A stretch of DNA of 64,000 bases from Pinus tabuliformis (taxonomy: Eukaryota; Streptophyta; Pinopsida; Pinales; Pinaceae). Within the stretch, counting starts at the first letter, position 1; the number at the start of each line of letters is the position of its first letter. Location: assembly GCA_031772625.1 (NCBI GenBank), contig CM062804.1, forward strand, positions 281,126,598-281,190,597. Reading direction: 5' to 3'. Below are positions 35,201 through 47,209 of this stretch, in pieces. The notes below the pieces were generated by a model, which saw nothing but the letters and a program-made list of their open reading frames with translations, had not been told where the DNA came from and ran no database searches. A program made the position numbers and the translations under genes.

Positions 35201-35353
35201 AACAGGTTCAGGGAAGCAGATCAATTACAGCGGTTTCTGAACAATGCATTCAGGAATCGCAACAGGAAGCCGCTGAGTGCACTGTCGATCTTGCAGCGAT
35301 CCGAGCAGAATTGGGAGGTATTCACACAAAGATATCCGCACCAATAGAGTGAC
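32220..35353 (+). pseudogene. Accessory 3' ORF of the gypsy element, unit B
   Basis: Homologue of 10815-14036, about 1,040 codons if the interruptions are ignored. Landmarks: MGGTVKFEFKRYYELQ (start 32220), acidic EEEEDFEEILVEEEDD (about 32600), LVHDGCLWLEEPIPITD (about 33053), INFKPRLSPTVYNNLQSF (about 33619), KDPTKAWKELPYLVTDD, a K/E/Q-rich coiled-coil-like stretch (33820-34010) and a heptad-like C-terminus to IHTKISAPIE (about 35350). Frame changes lie near 32895 (one base missing relative to unit A) and 33547 (28 bp missing). Units A and B share many stops. No known enzymatic motif; possibly a structural or host-interaction protein specific to this retroelement lineage. Confidence 0.68.
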
Positions 35354-35387
35354 TTGAGGGCGAGAATCGATGTTTGTGTTGGGGGCT

Positions 35388-36287
35388 TGCTGGGCACGAG
35401 ATCCCCCAAGGGAAGTTTTAGGGCTTAGAGCCCAGATTTTGGTCACATATTGTAACTTCGATGTAAAGACTCTGGATTTTGTGGGCACGGAGCGCGTAGC
35501 TTGTAAATGAGTCATAGGGTTGTCCGCCCTTAATTTTGTAATGTAATGTCAACTATAGAAAAATAGTGGAAAAAATAAGAAAAATCTAAGGATGAAGAGT
35601 TGAGTTTTATCTAGAGCGTAAAGTCTAGTTTGGGTCGTAGAGTAGGAGAAGGCTTTGTAGCTAAGTGCACAGAGGCCTAGTAGTCCACAGCTGAGTACGT
35701 GGACCCCTACAGCTGAGTGCGTAGAGTGAGTAAAGTCTGTAACAGTTGGAAGCATTAATAAAGAGAAGTTTTATACCATTCCTGTGTATTTATTTCTTGT
35801 TTTTTGCATTGAATGTATTGGGTATGAATTGCATTTCTACTATTTATATGATGTGCAAACGTATGTGACTATGTTAATTAAGTGAATTTGAGATAAAGTA
35901 TCTATTTATGCGTAGTTAACTAAGATCTTTAAGAAGATAAGTAAGATTCCTGGTATAGTTTGGGGAAATAGCGCACATCACTGCCATAGTAGCGCGAAAG
36001 CACCTTAACCCCTGGTTAGGGCTATGTGAAGGTGATTGTAACAGATCGTGAAGGTCTTGCAGGTCAGTATAGTGCGCAAAGTGACCTGCGCGAAGGTAGG
36101 CATTGTTGGACTAAATCGACACCTCAAACATCTCAAGGGTGCAGAAACTTGGTTCCAACATCCCCCCATACTACTTCGGGTGAGACTTCAGTCCATGCCC
36201 CGTGGGGTGATGCTAAAAGGGCCAGTAGTGTAGGAATTTTTTTGGCTAAATAACTCCGAACCTGGGTCAGGCCCCATCAAGCCAACA
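35388..36287 (+). repeat. 3' LTR, Ty3/gypsy element, unit B
   Basis: About 900 bp. Begins TGCTGGGCACGAG (one change from the usual TGTTGGG) after a GTTGGGGGCT purine-rich tract and ends CAAGCCAACA. Followed by target duplication CATAA. It shares with the unit A 3' LTR the loss of the palindrome and TATA segment. Confidence 0.9.
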
Positions 36288-36292
36288 CATAA

Positions 36293-39200
36293 AACTCCTA
36301 AATTCCTCAAGATTGGATCAAATATTGGGGGTCGAGATTTACTCTTCTAAACTTGGATTAGAGCTAAATATCCTGAATGTATATGGTTTTTGTCAGTATA
36401 GTGTCACATTTTGTAACTCTTTATTTATTAAATCCTTCATGAAGGCCTCAAATTTGGTGATGGGAGGGGATATGAACTTCTCTCTAGGCATGTCAGAGAC
36501 TTGGGGGCCTCATGTTCAAGCACACACTCTGGTTGGCTACTTTGAAAATAAACTCATGACGGGGAAGCTCATTGATGTAAAATTTATAAAATCCCAACCC
36601 ACTTGGAGGAATCAGTGAATGGGAGAGGCTCAGGTTGCTAAGAGATTGGACAAGTTTCTGATGATGGAGGATTTGGTCAACAACTTAACTTTATTCAGAC
36701 AATGGATTGGATCTAGTGGTGATTCTAATCATTTTCCTACTATCCTCGAACTGAAATGTTCTTATAGAAATCCAGCCTCCCATTTTAAATTCAATCCTAA
36801 ATGGCTAAAAGACCTTGCATATAATACCTTAGTTAATGAAACATGGAGGTTTGCAACTGATGATCAGGGCATGTCATCAGCCGATATTTTCATGAGAAAA
36901 CTCAAACGGTTGAAACAGGAAACAATAGCATGGGAAAAGGGAAAAAGGAGAAAATGAATAGGGAAGAGGTCGCACTTTAACATATAAAGGAAACAATTGA
37001 GACCCTCAAAAGTCCAGAGGTGGATGGCTATGAGACACAAGTCAAAAAGGAAAGAATCAAACAACTGGAAATTTCAGAAAGTAATATATTGAGAGGAATG
37101 GAGGAGCAGTAGAGTCTCAAAAGCATAGCAATATGGCTCCCATTTAGTGATGAAAACACAAAATTATTTCAAAATTATGTGAAATATAGGAAGAATTGCA
37201 ATACTATCTAGGAAATGCAATGATCTAAGGGATGAATAGAAAAATCCTTTGATGAGATAGTAGGCCTAAGTAAGGACCACTTTAAAGGCATGTTTATAGC
37301 TCCAAAAGAAGCCACCAAAGGCTATTCAAGTGGCTCAATTGTTTCCCAGATGTGTGGAATAAGAGGAAAATGATATGATAATGACATTTGCTACAAAGGG
37401 AGAAGCCGAAGGAATTCTCAAAAAAATGCAGAAGGATAAGAGTTTGGGGCCTGATGGATGGACGGTAGAACTCTTCCAACACTTTTTTGAGCTTATGGGG
37501 GATGAATTAACTAGCGTGGTGGATGAATCAAGAGTTAGAGGATCAATACATGAACCATCTAACTCAAATTTCATAACCCTCATCCCTAAAACTGATGATC
37601 CAAAGCATTTTGAGGAATTTGGGCCTATTTATCTTTGTAATTGTATCTATAAAATCATAGCAAAATTATATTTCTATGCCTAAAACCCATCCTCTCCAAG
37701 GACATCTCAAGAGAACAATTCAGATTCTTGGATGGGAGAAAGATACATGAAGCCATCGGAGTTGCTCAGGAATCCATGCATGGTATGAAAAGGAGCAAGA
37801 AAAAAGAGTTCATTGTAAAGATACATCTATCAAAGGCCTATGAAAAAATTATTTGGATATACCTTCACCTACTTGTAATCGATCTACGGTTCAAAATTGG
37901 TTTCATAAATTAGGTCATGGGATGAATTACAAATGTAAGATTTTCCATACTTATCAATGGAGTTGCTTCCCCCTTTTTTCATAGCCAGAGAGGGCTAAGG
38001 CATGGATGCCCCCTGCCATCCTTGTTGTTCTTACTAGCAACTGAAGTTCTTAGTCAGCTAATCATTCCAGCAAAGCACAAAAGGGAGATAAAAGGGATCA
38101 CAGTAGCTACAAATTTTTCCATTACCCATCTCCTTTTTCTAGATGATATCCTCTTGTTCAGTAATGGGATGAGAGAAGACATCTAAAAAATGAAAATCAC
38201 ACTTGATCTTTTATTAAAAGCTACGGGAATGAGCATAAACAAGAAGAAATATTGCATAGTTTATGATGGTTGCTCGGTGGTGGAGATAAAGAGACTCACT
38301 ACAAGCCTCCCTTATCCAGAAATGCCTATGATTGAAAACTTCAAATAATTAGGCTTTCACCTTAAGCCAGATAACTATAGAAAACATGACTGGCACTCGC
38401 TGCTGCAAAAAGTTGAAAAGAGGTTTAAACACTAGAGCTATAAGTGGCTTTCAAGGGCTGATAGGTTGGTACTAATCAAATCAGTTCTAATGGCCATTCT
38501 AGTTTATTGGATTGCCCTCACATGGGTACCAAAAGGAATTTTAGATCAGATCAGGAAACTGTGTGGGTAGTTTATGTGAGTCGGTTCAAAAAATGAGGGT
38601 GTCCTTCCATAGGTTGCTTGGGACAAAATAACCATCCCAAAGGCTTGGATAGGATGGGGTATTAAGGATCTCCCCATTCTCATATTCCCACTAGCGGAAA
38701 AATCGGTATGGAGGCCGATAACAAAGGAAAACATTTGGAGAGTGGTTGTAAAGAAAATATATAGACCCTGAACCTATGAAGGAGTGGATTTGGAGAGTAA
38801 CTAAAAAACTAGCTAGTGCATCATTAATATGGAAGGCTACTCTAGAATCAATTGGCATAATTTAAGAAGGGTTGGCTTGGATGGCTAGGAATGGGGAAGA
38901 AGTAAGAATAGGGGATGATCCATGGGTGGGATACAATGAACAATTTTCTCTCCCAAGGGAGATCAAGGAGTTCCTCCCTTAACCAGATTGCGACCCCTAA
39001 AGAGTCCTCTCTTTGGAAACAAGGTTGGAAAACTACTGAAGCCATTCAAATTCATCTGTGCTGGAGAGGTATATGGAAGTCCTTCATTAGAGACATTATT
39101 TGATCAAATATCAGGTTAAGATACTGTCCAGATGAGCTTCGGTGTGTACATTCCCCAAATGGCCTATACTCCCCAAAATATGGCTACGATTACCAAATTG

Positions 39201-40452
39201 AAAGAAGATTACAGGGAGGCCAGCAATGGTTGTGGAGATCCCTCTCACAGCTAAAGTGCCCAACAAAAGAAAGGTTTCTCTTTTGGTGTCTCCTTAGGAG
39301 TAAAGTTCCTACGTGGGCTAATCTACATAAAAGGAACAAGAATGGACCTAGATGGTGTACACTTTGCAAAAATTTAGAAGAAACTACAAACCATGTTTTC
39401 CTAGTCTATCCTTTCACTTCAAAAGTTTGGGAGCTTGCATTGAATCTCATGGGAATCAGGTGGGGCTGGAGAGGGTAGTCTCTCATGGAGGCTTGGAAAC
39501 GCTGGTGGCAAGAAAATCAAGAGGAAAATCCAAAAATATTCCACCCATCATCTCCTGGGGCATTTGGTTGGCTAGAAATAAATGGATATTTATGGATGTC
39601 CCTTTGGCACCATACCTCATTGCAGTCGAATACACATCATTTTTTTCTCTCCTCCCATTGACTACTTCCCCACAAATCTCCTGAATCATAAAGGAAGAAT
39701 AGATAAACCCTCTTATAACCTAGGCTTATTTTGACAGAGCATCGACTGCTCAAAATAGATGTGGGGCAAGACTAGTCATTTATCATAAAGAACGCAGGTA
39801 CTGGAAATCCTTGGGGAAGGAACAAACAAATTTGCAGAGCTCCAAACGCTGAAACTATTGTTGTACTGGATCATGGACTTATGGATTTATTGTGTGCAAA
39901 TCTTTGAAGATTCGTTAAATGTTATTAATTGGATTAATGAGAGTCAAAGGTGTCAAAACTACATTCTGTTCCCAATTATTCAGGAAATTTTACAAATTAA
40001 AATGATTTTTCATTACATAGTTGTTTTTCACACCTACAGGGAGCTGGACACCATAATATATTTCCTTTCTAAGGAAGGTCTAAAATAGGATCTAGGCACT
40101 TGGAGAGAATCAACATATGAGGATGGTTTGATTCGTGTGTCGAATCAACCACCCTATATCAAATGAGATGATACCTTTTATCTTCTATACAAACCTTGGA
40201 GTACCATCAAAGCTTTACTTTTATGTTTTTGTTTTTCTAATTATGCTTACAATATACTTTTTGCATTTTTGTATGGATACTCAATCTATTTCATCAAACA
40301 TTGATGTAAAACTTATTTACAGGATGATTGTTTTCTCCAATGTTGGGGAGGCCCTACTATGTTATTTCTCTTATGGTTTTTTTGATACTGTGATGATGAT
40401 AGAGAAACAACTTAGTCCTTTTGGGGAGCGTGTGTTTTATATGTCTTCCTGG
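36293..40452 (+). mobile_element. LINE 3' half, unit B
   Basis: Same as 14980-19140. Endonuclease part at 36313-36957 (ILGVEIYSSKLGLELNILNVYG, VMGGDMNFSLGMSETWG, MGEAQVAKRLDKFL, GDSNHFPTI). RT at 37375-38440, with LGPDGWTVELFQ and the catalytic box changed to FLDD near 38138-38149. zf-RVT-like region at 39230-39478 (RFLFWCLLRSKVPTWANL, WCTLCKNLEETTNHVFL). RNase H from about 39722 to 40088 (FDRAS in place of FDGAS, FEDSLNVINW). UTR to the unit boundary. Interrupted throughout. Confidence 0.85.
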
Positions 40453-40868
40453 AGGTTCTAGTTTTTTGCAACAATGTGAACAATAGACTTAAATTAGATA
40501 TTGAAAATTAATTCAATTAGCAAAATGGTCCATTACTTTTAATAAATTTAAAAATTAGTTTCGTGTATGTGACCAATTTCTTAGGGATTTGAGATTATTC
40601 CAATTCTAATAAGTTCCTCCATGATAAGTTCCTCATTATTATTTATAACATTCATTTATGTATAAGAAAATTTTATTTACAAAATGGTCCATTTTACAAT
40701 AAGATGTGTAATTCCCTTTTTTTTTTAAGTTAAAGTCGACCCATGTCAAAATAGCAAAAGGACAAATGTCAAATGGAGATGGAAAAGGTAGGCAATGAGG
40801 AGCACCTACTAAGTATATGATATGCATTTATAGTTTGGAAAATTTTCATGTTATTGAATTGTTGAGAG

Positions 40869-40900
<32 letters not shown>

Positions 40901-42335
40901 CCATTAAGAGTATGTATTTCTTTGGTAAATTGGTACAAATTTAAATTCAAAGAGGATTAAAAATATATAAACCTTAAAATTAAATTATCATTATTATTAT
41001 TATTATTATTCTTTTACAAAAACATTAAAAATAAATAAATAACAAACTTAAATTTAATTGAATTAACAAAATGGTCCATTACTTTTAATAAATTTAAAAA
41101 ATTAGATTAGTGTGGTTCCCCACCCTCCAATTTCACAGGGATTTGAGATTATTCCAATTCTAATAAGTTCCTCCATGCTAAGTTCCTAATTATTATTTAT
41201 AACACTCATTCATATATAAGAAAATTTTATTCGGAAAAATGGTCCATATTACAATAAGATGTGTAATTCTTTTTTTTTTCTTTAGTTAAAATTGACCCAT
41301 GTCAAAACATGAAGGACAAATGTCAAATGGAGAAGAAAAAGGTAGACAATACAGAGCCCGAAGGACTACCTACTAGGGTTGGAATTTCAAAAAAGACTAG
41401 CGCTTCAAATTTGAATTTTTTCAGAGTTTCCAACCTATTTTCATAGTTTCAAGGGAGATTTTTGAGGGTTTTGTAATTTTTTAACCTGTATTTCAAGGGA
41501 AAATCACCCGATGATGGGCGCTGTCAAATTCCAACCGTGTCGTGCCTACTAAATATATATACATAGTTTCAAGGGAGATTTTTTAAGGTTTTGTAATTTT
41601 TTAACCTATATTTCAAGGGCAAATCATCCCATGACGGGCAATTTGCCCATCAAATTCCAACCTTGCAGTACCTACTAAATATATTATATGACTATTGAAT
41701 TGTTTATTTTACATATATTTGTTTTGTATGTAGAATGAAGAAATTATAAATATCAATTTCATATTAACAAATTATATATACAAAGTAGTATGTATTTTTT
41801 TGGTAAAATGTTATAGGTTCAAATTCAAAAAAGATTAAAATATATATACCTTTATAAACTTTAAATTAAAAAATCTCATATATGAATTTAATATCTAATT
41901 TAGCCATAATCTTAAAACTAAATAAATTCCAACTAGCTCCCACACCCACCAATTTCCTAGGGATTTTAGATTATAATAAGTTCTTCATTATTATTTATAA
42001 CATTCTTTTTATATAGAGAAAAAATTATTTAGTAAAATGGTCCATTTTACAATAAGATGTGTAATTCCTTTTTTTTCTTAAGTTAAATTTTATACATGTG
42101 AGAAGGGCAGAAGGACAAATGTCAAACGGAGATGAAAAAGGTAGATAATGACTATCCTCACCATTTTCAAAAAGAGAACAACTATAATGTAAAAATAGAA
42201 AAAAATTACAAAACCTAAGTCTATTGGTGGTTGGGATTATAAATAATGAAGGTTTACAAAAAATTTCATGCTATTAAAAAGTTTGTAGAGATGAGTTTGA
42301 GAGAAAACTATGGTGTAAGTTTTCTCCATTTGCAA
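40453..42335. repeat. AT-rich flank with triplicated module and MITE (unit C)
   Basis: Collinear with 1-1880. A long TA microsatellite lies at about 40874-40900. The MITE-like element spans about 41376-41669, flanked by ACCTACTA, again with its right part duplicated internally as in unit B. The last part (42180-42335) matches A 1725-1882 and then homology to A breaks. This is the 3' downstream side of the WOX gene. Confidence 0.7.
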
Positions 42336-42875
42336 GCAAAATTGCTTCTGCATCTTCTAGAGTAATGTGGTATGCTTCATTTAGCAAATGCACACTTCCT
42401 CTGGTCAATTCAAGTTGCATAGTAAAAATCAAACCTTTTTATGAAATTAGGTTTAGGAAAATTATTCAAGTTCCACAATGAAAATCAAACCTTTTTATGA
42501 AATTAGGTTTAGGCAAATTGTGTATTCATGCTATCCAGATTAAGGATAAACTTGAACTAATAATGTAACCCTCTAATCTTGCCAAAACATTTTATTTTGC
42601 AACATTGCGAACCTCAAAAATATTTTTGTTTCCCCACGTTAGTAAACTCAAAATGGTTATGAATGGAGAGAATGAAGATATTTGTCATAAAAGTGGAAGA
42701 TGCATTTCTTTATTCAAGTAAAACGCTGAGATTGTTTGATTTATTTAGATTGTATGATAAAGCAAACCTCAACGTACATTTCAAATGACAAAATTTGTTA
42801 ACGGATTGGACGGGATTTATGATCATGGAAATGAATAAAATAGGGGTAAACTTTGAGTATGCAATTCGTTTGTAT
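42336..42875. other. WOX 3' flank, unit C only
   Basis: Unique to unit C. On the minus strand, about 42270-42430 has a stop-free reading containing TRGSVHLLNEAYHITLEDAE, coding-like but unassigned. A direct repeat of about 33 bp (AATCAAACCTTTTTATGAAA...) recurs at about 42427 and 42482. The stretch next to 42875 would be the WOX 3' untranslated region. Confidence 0.4.
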
Positions 42876-43063
42876 CTAAGGCACAAACTTTAATGACAAG
42901 AATACACCACCACCCAACTTCAGGTTGTTGGTTTTTTGTTCACCGTTCAAACTACTGTTGCACTTGGACCTGAGCTCACCATCCGGATGCAAAGGAAACA
43001 ACTCCAACAATTCCTCTCTTTTCTCATGTTCCTGGGCAGCTGCACAATTCGTCATGATGTTAC

Positions 43064-43589
43064 TGTTAGACATTCTACCAATTCAGCAATGATTATGCAT
43101 GCGGAATAAACTCAAAGAATCATTAAACCTTATTGCCCAGGGATACGAGTTACCTCCAGCCATTGGTGATGTATTGATGCAGGCCACAGTCCACAAGCTT
43201 TTCCTTCAGCACTCCAGCTTCTCCTTCAGCACTCCATCTTCTGTCCAAACAAAAGAACACAAAATTCTGAAGGCACTTCCGAGCTCTGCTATCTCAGCTA
43301 GATGGTGTAGAACTAAAGGGGGTTGAGATATGAGCTTGGGGACCAACAGATAAACATATAGCTAAGCTTCCATCAAGCTTCTAAATGCTATGTGTTAGAA
43401 AAACCACAAATCAAGGTAGAGATGAGATCAAAGTAATGGACCACTTTAGTAGCTCCCATTTATTAATTTAGTAATTGCAGTTGATTTTCTTAACTTAAGG
43501 AAACTACTGCAGTTGGTTTCCATAAGTTAAGAAAAGCTGCAACTCCATAAATCAAGGCAGCTTTTGTGTTAAATTAATGGAGCTTAACA
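43064..43589 (-). repeat. Copia 3' LTR
   Basis: 526 bp; on the minus strand starts TGTTAAGCTCC and ends GAATGTCTAACA. Immediately right of it (43590-43600), reverse complement AAGTGGGAGAA is a standard copia-like polypurine tract. Nearly identical to 48668-49193. Confidence 0.95.
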
Positions 43590-43919
43590 TTCTCCCACTT
43601 GGTCCATACTTCCAAACTTAATGTCTCAACTTAAAAACCATTTATAATCTGTATTAAGTAATAGATACATGAATCATGGCGATAAGTCCTCTTATGACGA
43701 GTATTATCTTCCATGTATTACTATGCATCTATTCTTATTATAATTTATGTGGCAACAATATCTTAATGAATAAACCCTATGTTTATTCTTGGTCCTTCTT
43801 AAATGAATTTTCTCAAATCAACTTAAGGTGCACATAATATGAGAAAAAACATCACAATAATTAAGAATTTCATTAACATTGTCCATACAATGAAAAACTG
43901 CATAATGGAACCAAGTCTC

Positions 43920-44821
43920 ATATTCAATACATGATCCTTGAAATTAACTGTGGCATGCCCTTAGTCAAAGGATCATTGATCATTAACTCAGTGCTGACGT
44001 GCTCAATGACCACTTTATTTTCTTTAACACGTTCCCTTATAGCTAAAATCTTAATGTCGATGTGTTTATTTCGACTCCCACTTTTTTAGCCATAAAACCA
44101 GCAGCTGAATTATCACAATATATTCTCAATGGCTTAGATATAGAATCCATAATTCTAAGCCCAGAAATGAAATTCTTAAGCCATACACCATGTAAAGCAG
44201 CCTCAAACAGGATATACATAAGCATGTAGTCTTTGGTCCCTTGAAGGTACCTCATTACTTTCTTTGCAGCTCTCCAGTGGTCTAAACCTGGATCACTCTG
44301 ACTTCGTCCCAACATTCCTACATTAGGCTTCCGACAGCAGAAGCATATGGAATGTTCTTCATTTGTTCCCTTTCTAAGTCGTTCTTCGAGCATTGGTTCA
44401 AATTGAACCTATCACCCTTCACAATGGGAGCTATACTTGGTGAACAATCCTTCATCTGAAATCTCTCTAAATTTTTTATTAATATAAGTTTCCTGGGACA
44501 GACCCAAGATGCCTCGAAATCTGTCTCTATGGATCTTAATGCCAATGACATAAGATGCCTCACCTATATCCTTCATATCAAACTTTTAGAGAGGAATTGT
44601 CTCACCTCATGTAGCAAACCCTTATCATTGGTTGCTAGCAAAAAGGTCATCCATTTGTAAAACAAGAAACAAATTTTACTCCCACTAACCTTCAGGTATA
44701 TACATTGATCCATAATGTTTTCTACAAAACCAAAAGAAGAAATTACACTATGGAATTTCAAATACCATTGGCGGGATGCTTGTTTTAAACCATACAATGA
44801 CTTCTTGAGCTTGCAAACCAA
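43920..44821 (-). pseudogene. Copia RT C-terminal half and RNase H remnant
   Basis: Minus-strand frames: 44821-44573 has VCKLKKSLYGLKQASRQWYLKF, the hallmark KSLYGLKQAxRxW block of Ty1/copia RT; 44563-44318 continues it with RFQMKDCSPSIAPIVKG and AVGSLM; 44393-44043 is RNase H (YLQGTKDYMLMY, RIYCDNSAAGFM) followed in another frame by RNKHIDIK. The YVDD box falls in FLFYKWMTFLLA, where catalytic residues look lost. Frameshifts separate the parts. Confidence 0.85.
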
Positions 44822-44879
44822 TTGCTCACCATGACTAGAGGGGAATCAATGAAGATGTGTTATTCATGAAGAAGTGTTA

Positions 44880-45212
44880 TTAATCATCATCTTTTAGTAC
44901 CAGTGTGAACATGCATTGAATCATATGTGACATTGTTTTGTAATTAATGCAGTAAAGACCATTAGACAAAATACCATTCCCAACATAATCAGATTTATAG
45001 AATAGACTGAAAGATTCTTCTGAAAAGTTTAAGGAATGTCCAAAAGGTACAAGCCTTGAAACTGAAATCAAGTTTCTAGAAAAACTTGGAACATAAAAGG
45101 TCTTTTCTAACTCCAAAACAAAGCCACTACTTAAAGTTAAATAACATGTTCTTATAGCTTCCACATGCGAGCCCATATTGTTTCCTGATAAGATGCTTTG
45201 CTCACTTCTCAC
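44880..45212 (-). pseudogene. Copia pre-integrase fragment
   Basis: 110 codons on the minus strand with FYVPSFSRNLISVSRLVPFGHSLNF and SNGLYCINY, matching the GAG-pre-integrase region of copia polyproteins (VPxLxxNLISVSxL...GLYxL). It is separated from the RT remnant by only about 60 bp, so the integrase core and N-terminal RT are deleted. No protease was recognised. Confidence 0.75.
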
Positions 45213-45366
45213 TGGCTATTAACATTAACCATATTAGATTCATAACAAACAAACGAGATTACTTCCTCAAGTTCGGGAATGTCAGAACGAATTTCAGAGA
45301 AATTTGCAGGTTGTACTACTGCATCAAAATAAAGAATCACATGCTTATGTTGAGGCTTAATAAACT

Positions 45367-46032
45367 TTCATGTTCTACCAATGTAAAACATGGTAAAAAG
45401 AATTGAATCAAATGACATGAAAATTGCCTGTGGGCTAAATTTTCAACTCAAACAGATTCAATAAAACTTTATGAACTTTCATGTTTTACCAATGTAAAAC
45501 ATGCTAAAAAGAATTGAATCAAATGACATGAAAATTGCCTGTGGGCTAAATTTTCAATTCAAGCAGATTCAATAAAACTTTATGATCTTTCACGTTTTAC
45601 CAATGTAAAACATGCTAAAAAGAATTGAATCAAATGACATGAAAATTGCCTGTGGGCTAAATTTTCAATTCAAGCAGATTCAACAAAACTTTATGATCTT
45701 TCACGTTTTACCAATGTAAAACATGCTAAAAAGAATTGAATCAAATGACATGAAAATTGCCTGTGGGCTAAATTTTCAATTCAAGCAGATTCAACAAAAC
45801 TTTATGATCTTTCACGTTTTACCAATGTAAAACATGCTAAAAAGAATTGAATCAAATGACATGAAAATTGCCTGTGGGCTAAATTTTCAATTCAAGCAGA
45901 TTCAACAAAATTTTATGATCTTTCACGTTTTACCAATGTAAAACATGCTAAAAAGAATTGAATCAAATGACATGAAAATTGCCTTTGGGCTGAATTTTCA
46001 ATTCAAACAGATTCAATACAACTTTATGATAA
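45367..46032. repeat. 111-bp minisatellite, six copies, each with a hairpin
   Basis: The landmark TTCA[TC]GTT[TC]TACC starts at 45367, 45478, 45589, 45700, 45811 and 45922, an exact 111-bp period. Each copy holds CATGTTTTAC-CAAT-GTAAAACATG (or a one-base variant), a 10-bp stem with a 4-base loop, followed by AATTGAATCAAATGACATGA and CCTGTGGGCTAAATTTTCAA. It lies inside the copia internal region between pol and the CKX piece. Confidence 0.92.
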
Positions 46033-47209
46033 AACTTATTAATTCATAACTCCTGTGGGTAGGTTATGAAATTTTATCCTAATTAATCACATAAATATAA
46101 TAAAAATTCCTGTGGGATAAAATTTATTATATTCAGTGTAATTAATTACAATTTAATGTCTAAATAATCTTTATGTGATCTTGCCAATCAATATATAATT
46201 TTATTTAATTAAAGATGTTGTGGCTACTCTCTAATTAATTAAAATTACATGGATCACTAGACATTAATTTTGTTGCATAAACAAAACTTAACCAGGGAGA
46301 AAAATAATGTTTACTGAAAGAGTAAGTCAAAATGACATTTTAATAAACTCCATATAACTGTAATAATTCTCCAGCAAAATCAAAAGCAGTCAGCTTTACT
46401 GAAAATGACTACAAATTGATTGTTCAATTTATAAACTTAACCCGAAGATTGACTGAATCAGCTTTGATCTACTTTGCATTTGCATAGCAAATGCAGTTCG
46501 AAGACTAGCTGGCTTGACTTCAGGCTCCGTCCTTAAGTTTATAAAACAACAAAAGAGACCAGCAAACAAGCTATTTTGCTCACAAAAACTTAATTTTCAA
46601 CAACGCTAAATCTGAACTTCATGCGAAATAAACATAGAATCAAAACTGAATGCCCAAATGAGAAATAAACCATTTCTTATTTCTCTTCAATCACAAATGT
46701 TCATAAACTGAATGCCCAAATGAGAAATAAACCATTTCTTATTTCTCTTTAATTACAAATGTTCATAAATGTAAGTTCAATGTAAAACTTACTTTGCATT
46801 TTGCATTGTTGATTTTATATAGTTATCCAAATTAACTATATAAATTATAACCAAACTATAAAAACATAATCAAAATATATACCATATTAAAACGCCTTGG
46901 GGTTCATAGCTCCCACTAGAAAACAATACACATCATGTAACTTTTTGCCCTCGAGGTGCATGTCATATTAAACCCAGGTTTAGATGGGTTTGGATAAATC
47001 TGCATATTCAATACACCTTACCCCAAGCAGTCGAAGGAATCCCTACCCAACTGCAAATTTATGATGGCAATAGATACAAAAGTGTAGAAATTTTCATTGA
47101 GGCAATACCAACCTTGACAATAAAAGCCAAGAAAAGCACAAAATTCACAGATTTAATCTAAACGTAACTTGATTGGTCTAATTATAGTTGCATGATAGAA
47201 ACCACTGAC
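46033..47209. other. AT-rich copia internal region without recognised gene
   Basis: No credible ORF on either strand. CCTGTGGG occurs again near 46050 and 46110, echoing the minisatellite. A 62-bp tandem duplication (GAATGCCCAAATGAGAAATA...) lies at about 46645-46768. Gag would be expected on the minus strand in this part of a copia element, but I do not recognise it. Confidence 0.5.

Larger units (their letters stand above)
24626..36292 (+). mobile_element. Ty3/gypsy LTR retrotransposon, most complete copy, unit B
   Basis: LTRs at 24631-25434 and 35388-36287 with identical 5-bp target duplications CATAA at 24626-24630 and 36288-36292. Internal order: PBS (25437), Gag, protease, a second capsid-like domain, RT, RNase H, integrase, accessory 3' ORF, PPT-like tract (about 35375-35387), 3' LTR. 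Total about 11.7 kb. Gag through RT is essentially one reading frame in units B and C, suggesting a single polyprotein. Many in-frame stops, most of them TAG, make it inactive. Confidence 0.95.
19137..40452. repeat. Tandem unit B of the ~20-kb direct array
   Basis: Second unit, 21.3 kb, collinear with unit A. It lacks the WOX homeodomain exon: A positions about 1744-2387 are absent, with a junction near 20950. It retains the most complete Ty3/gypsy internal region of the window, including RT, RNase H and integrase. The order AT-rich flank, LINE 5' half, gypsy, LINE 3' half is unchanged, and the gypsy target duplication CATAA is preserved on both sides. Confidence 0.9.

Noticed and set aside
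45367..46032. Regular repeats resembling a CRISPR array
   Set aside because: The repeats are 111-bp head-to-tail units without unique spacers, in plant DNA inside a copia element; this is a minisatellite.
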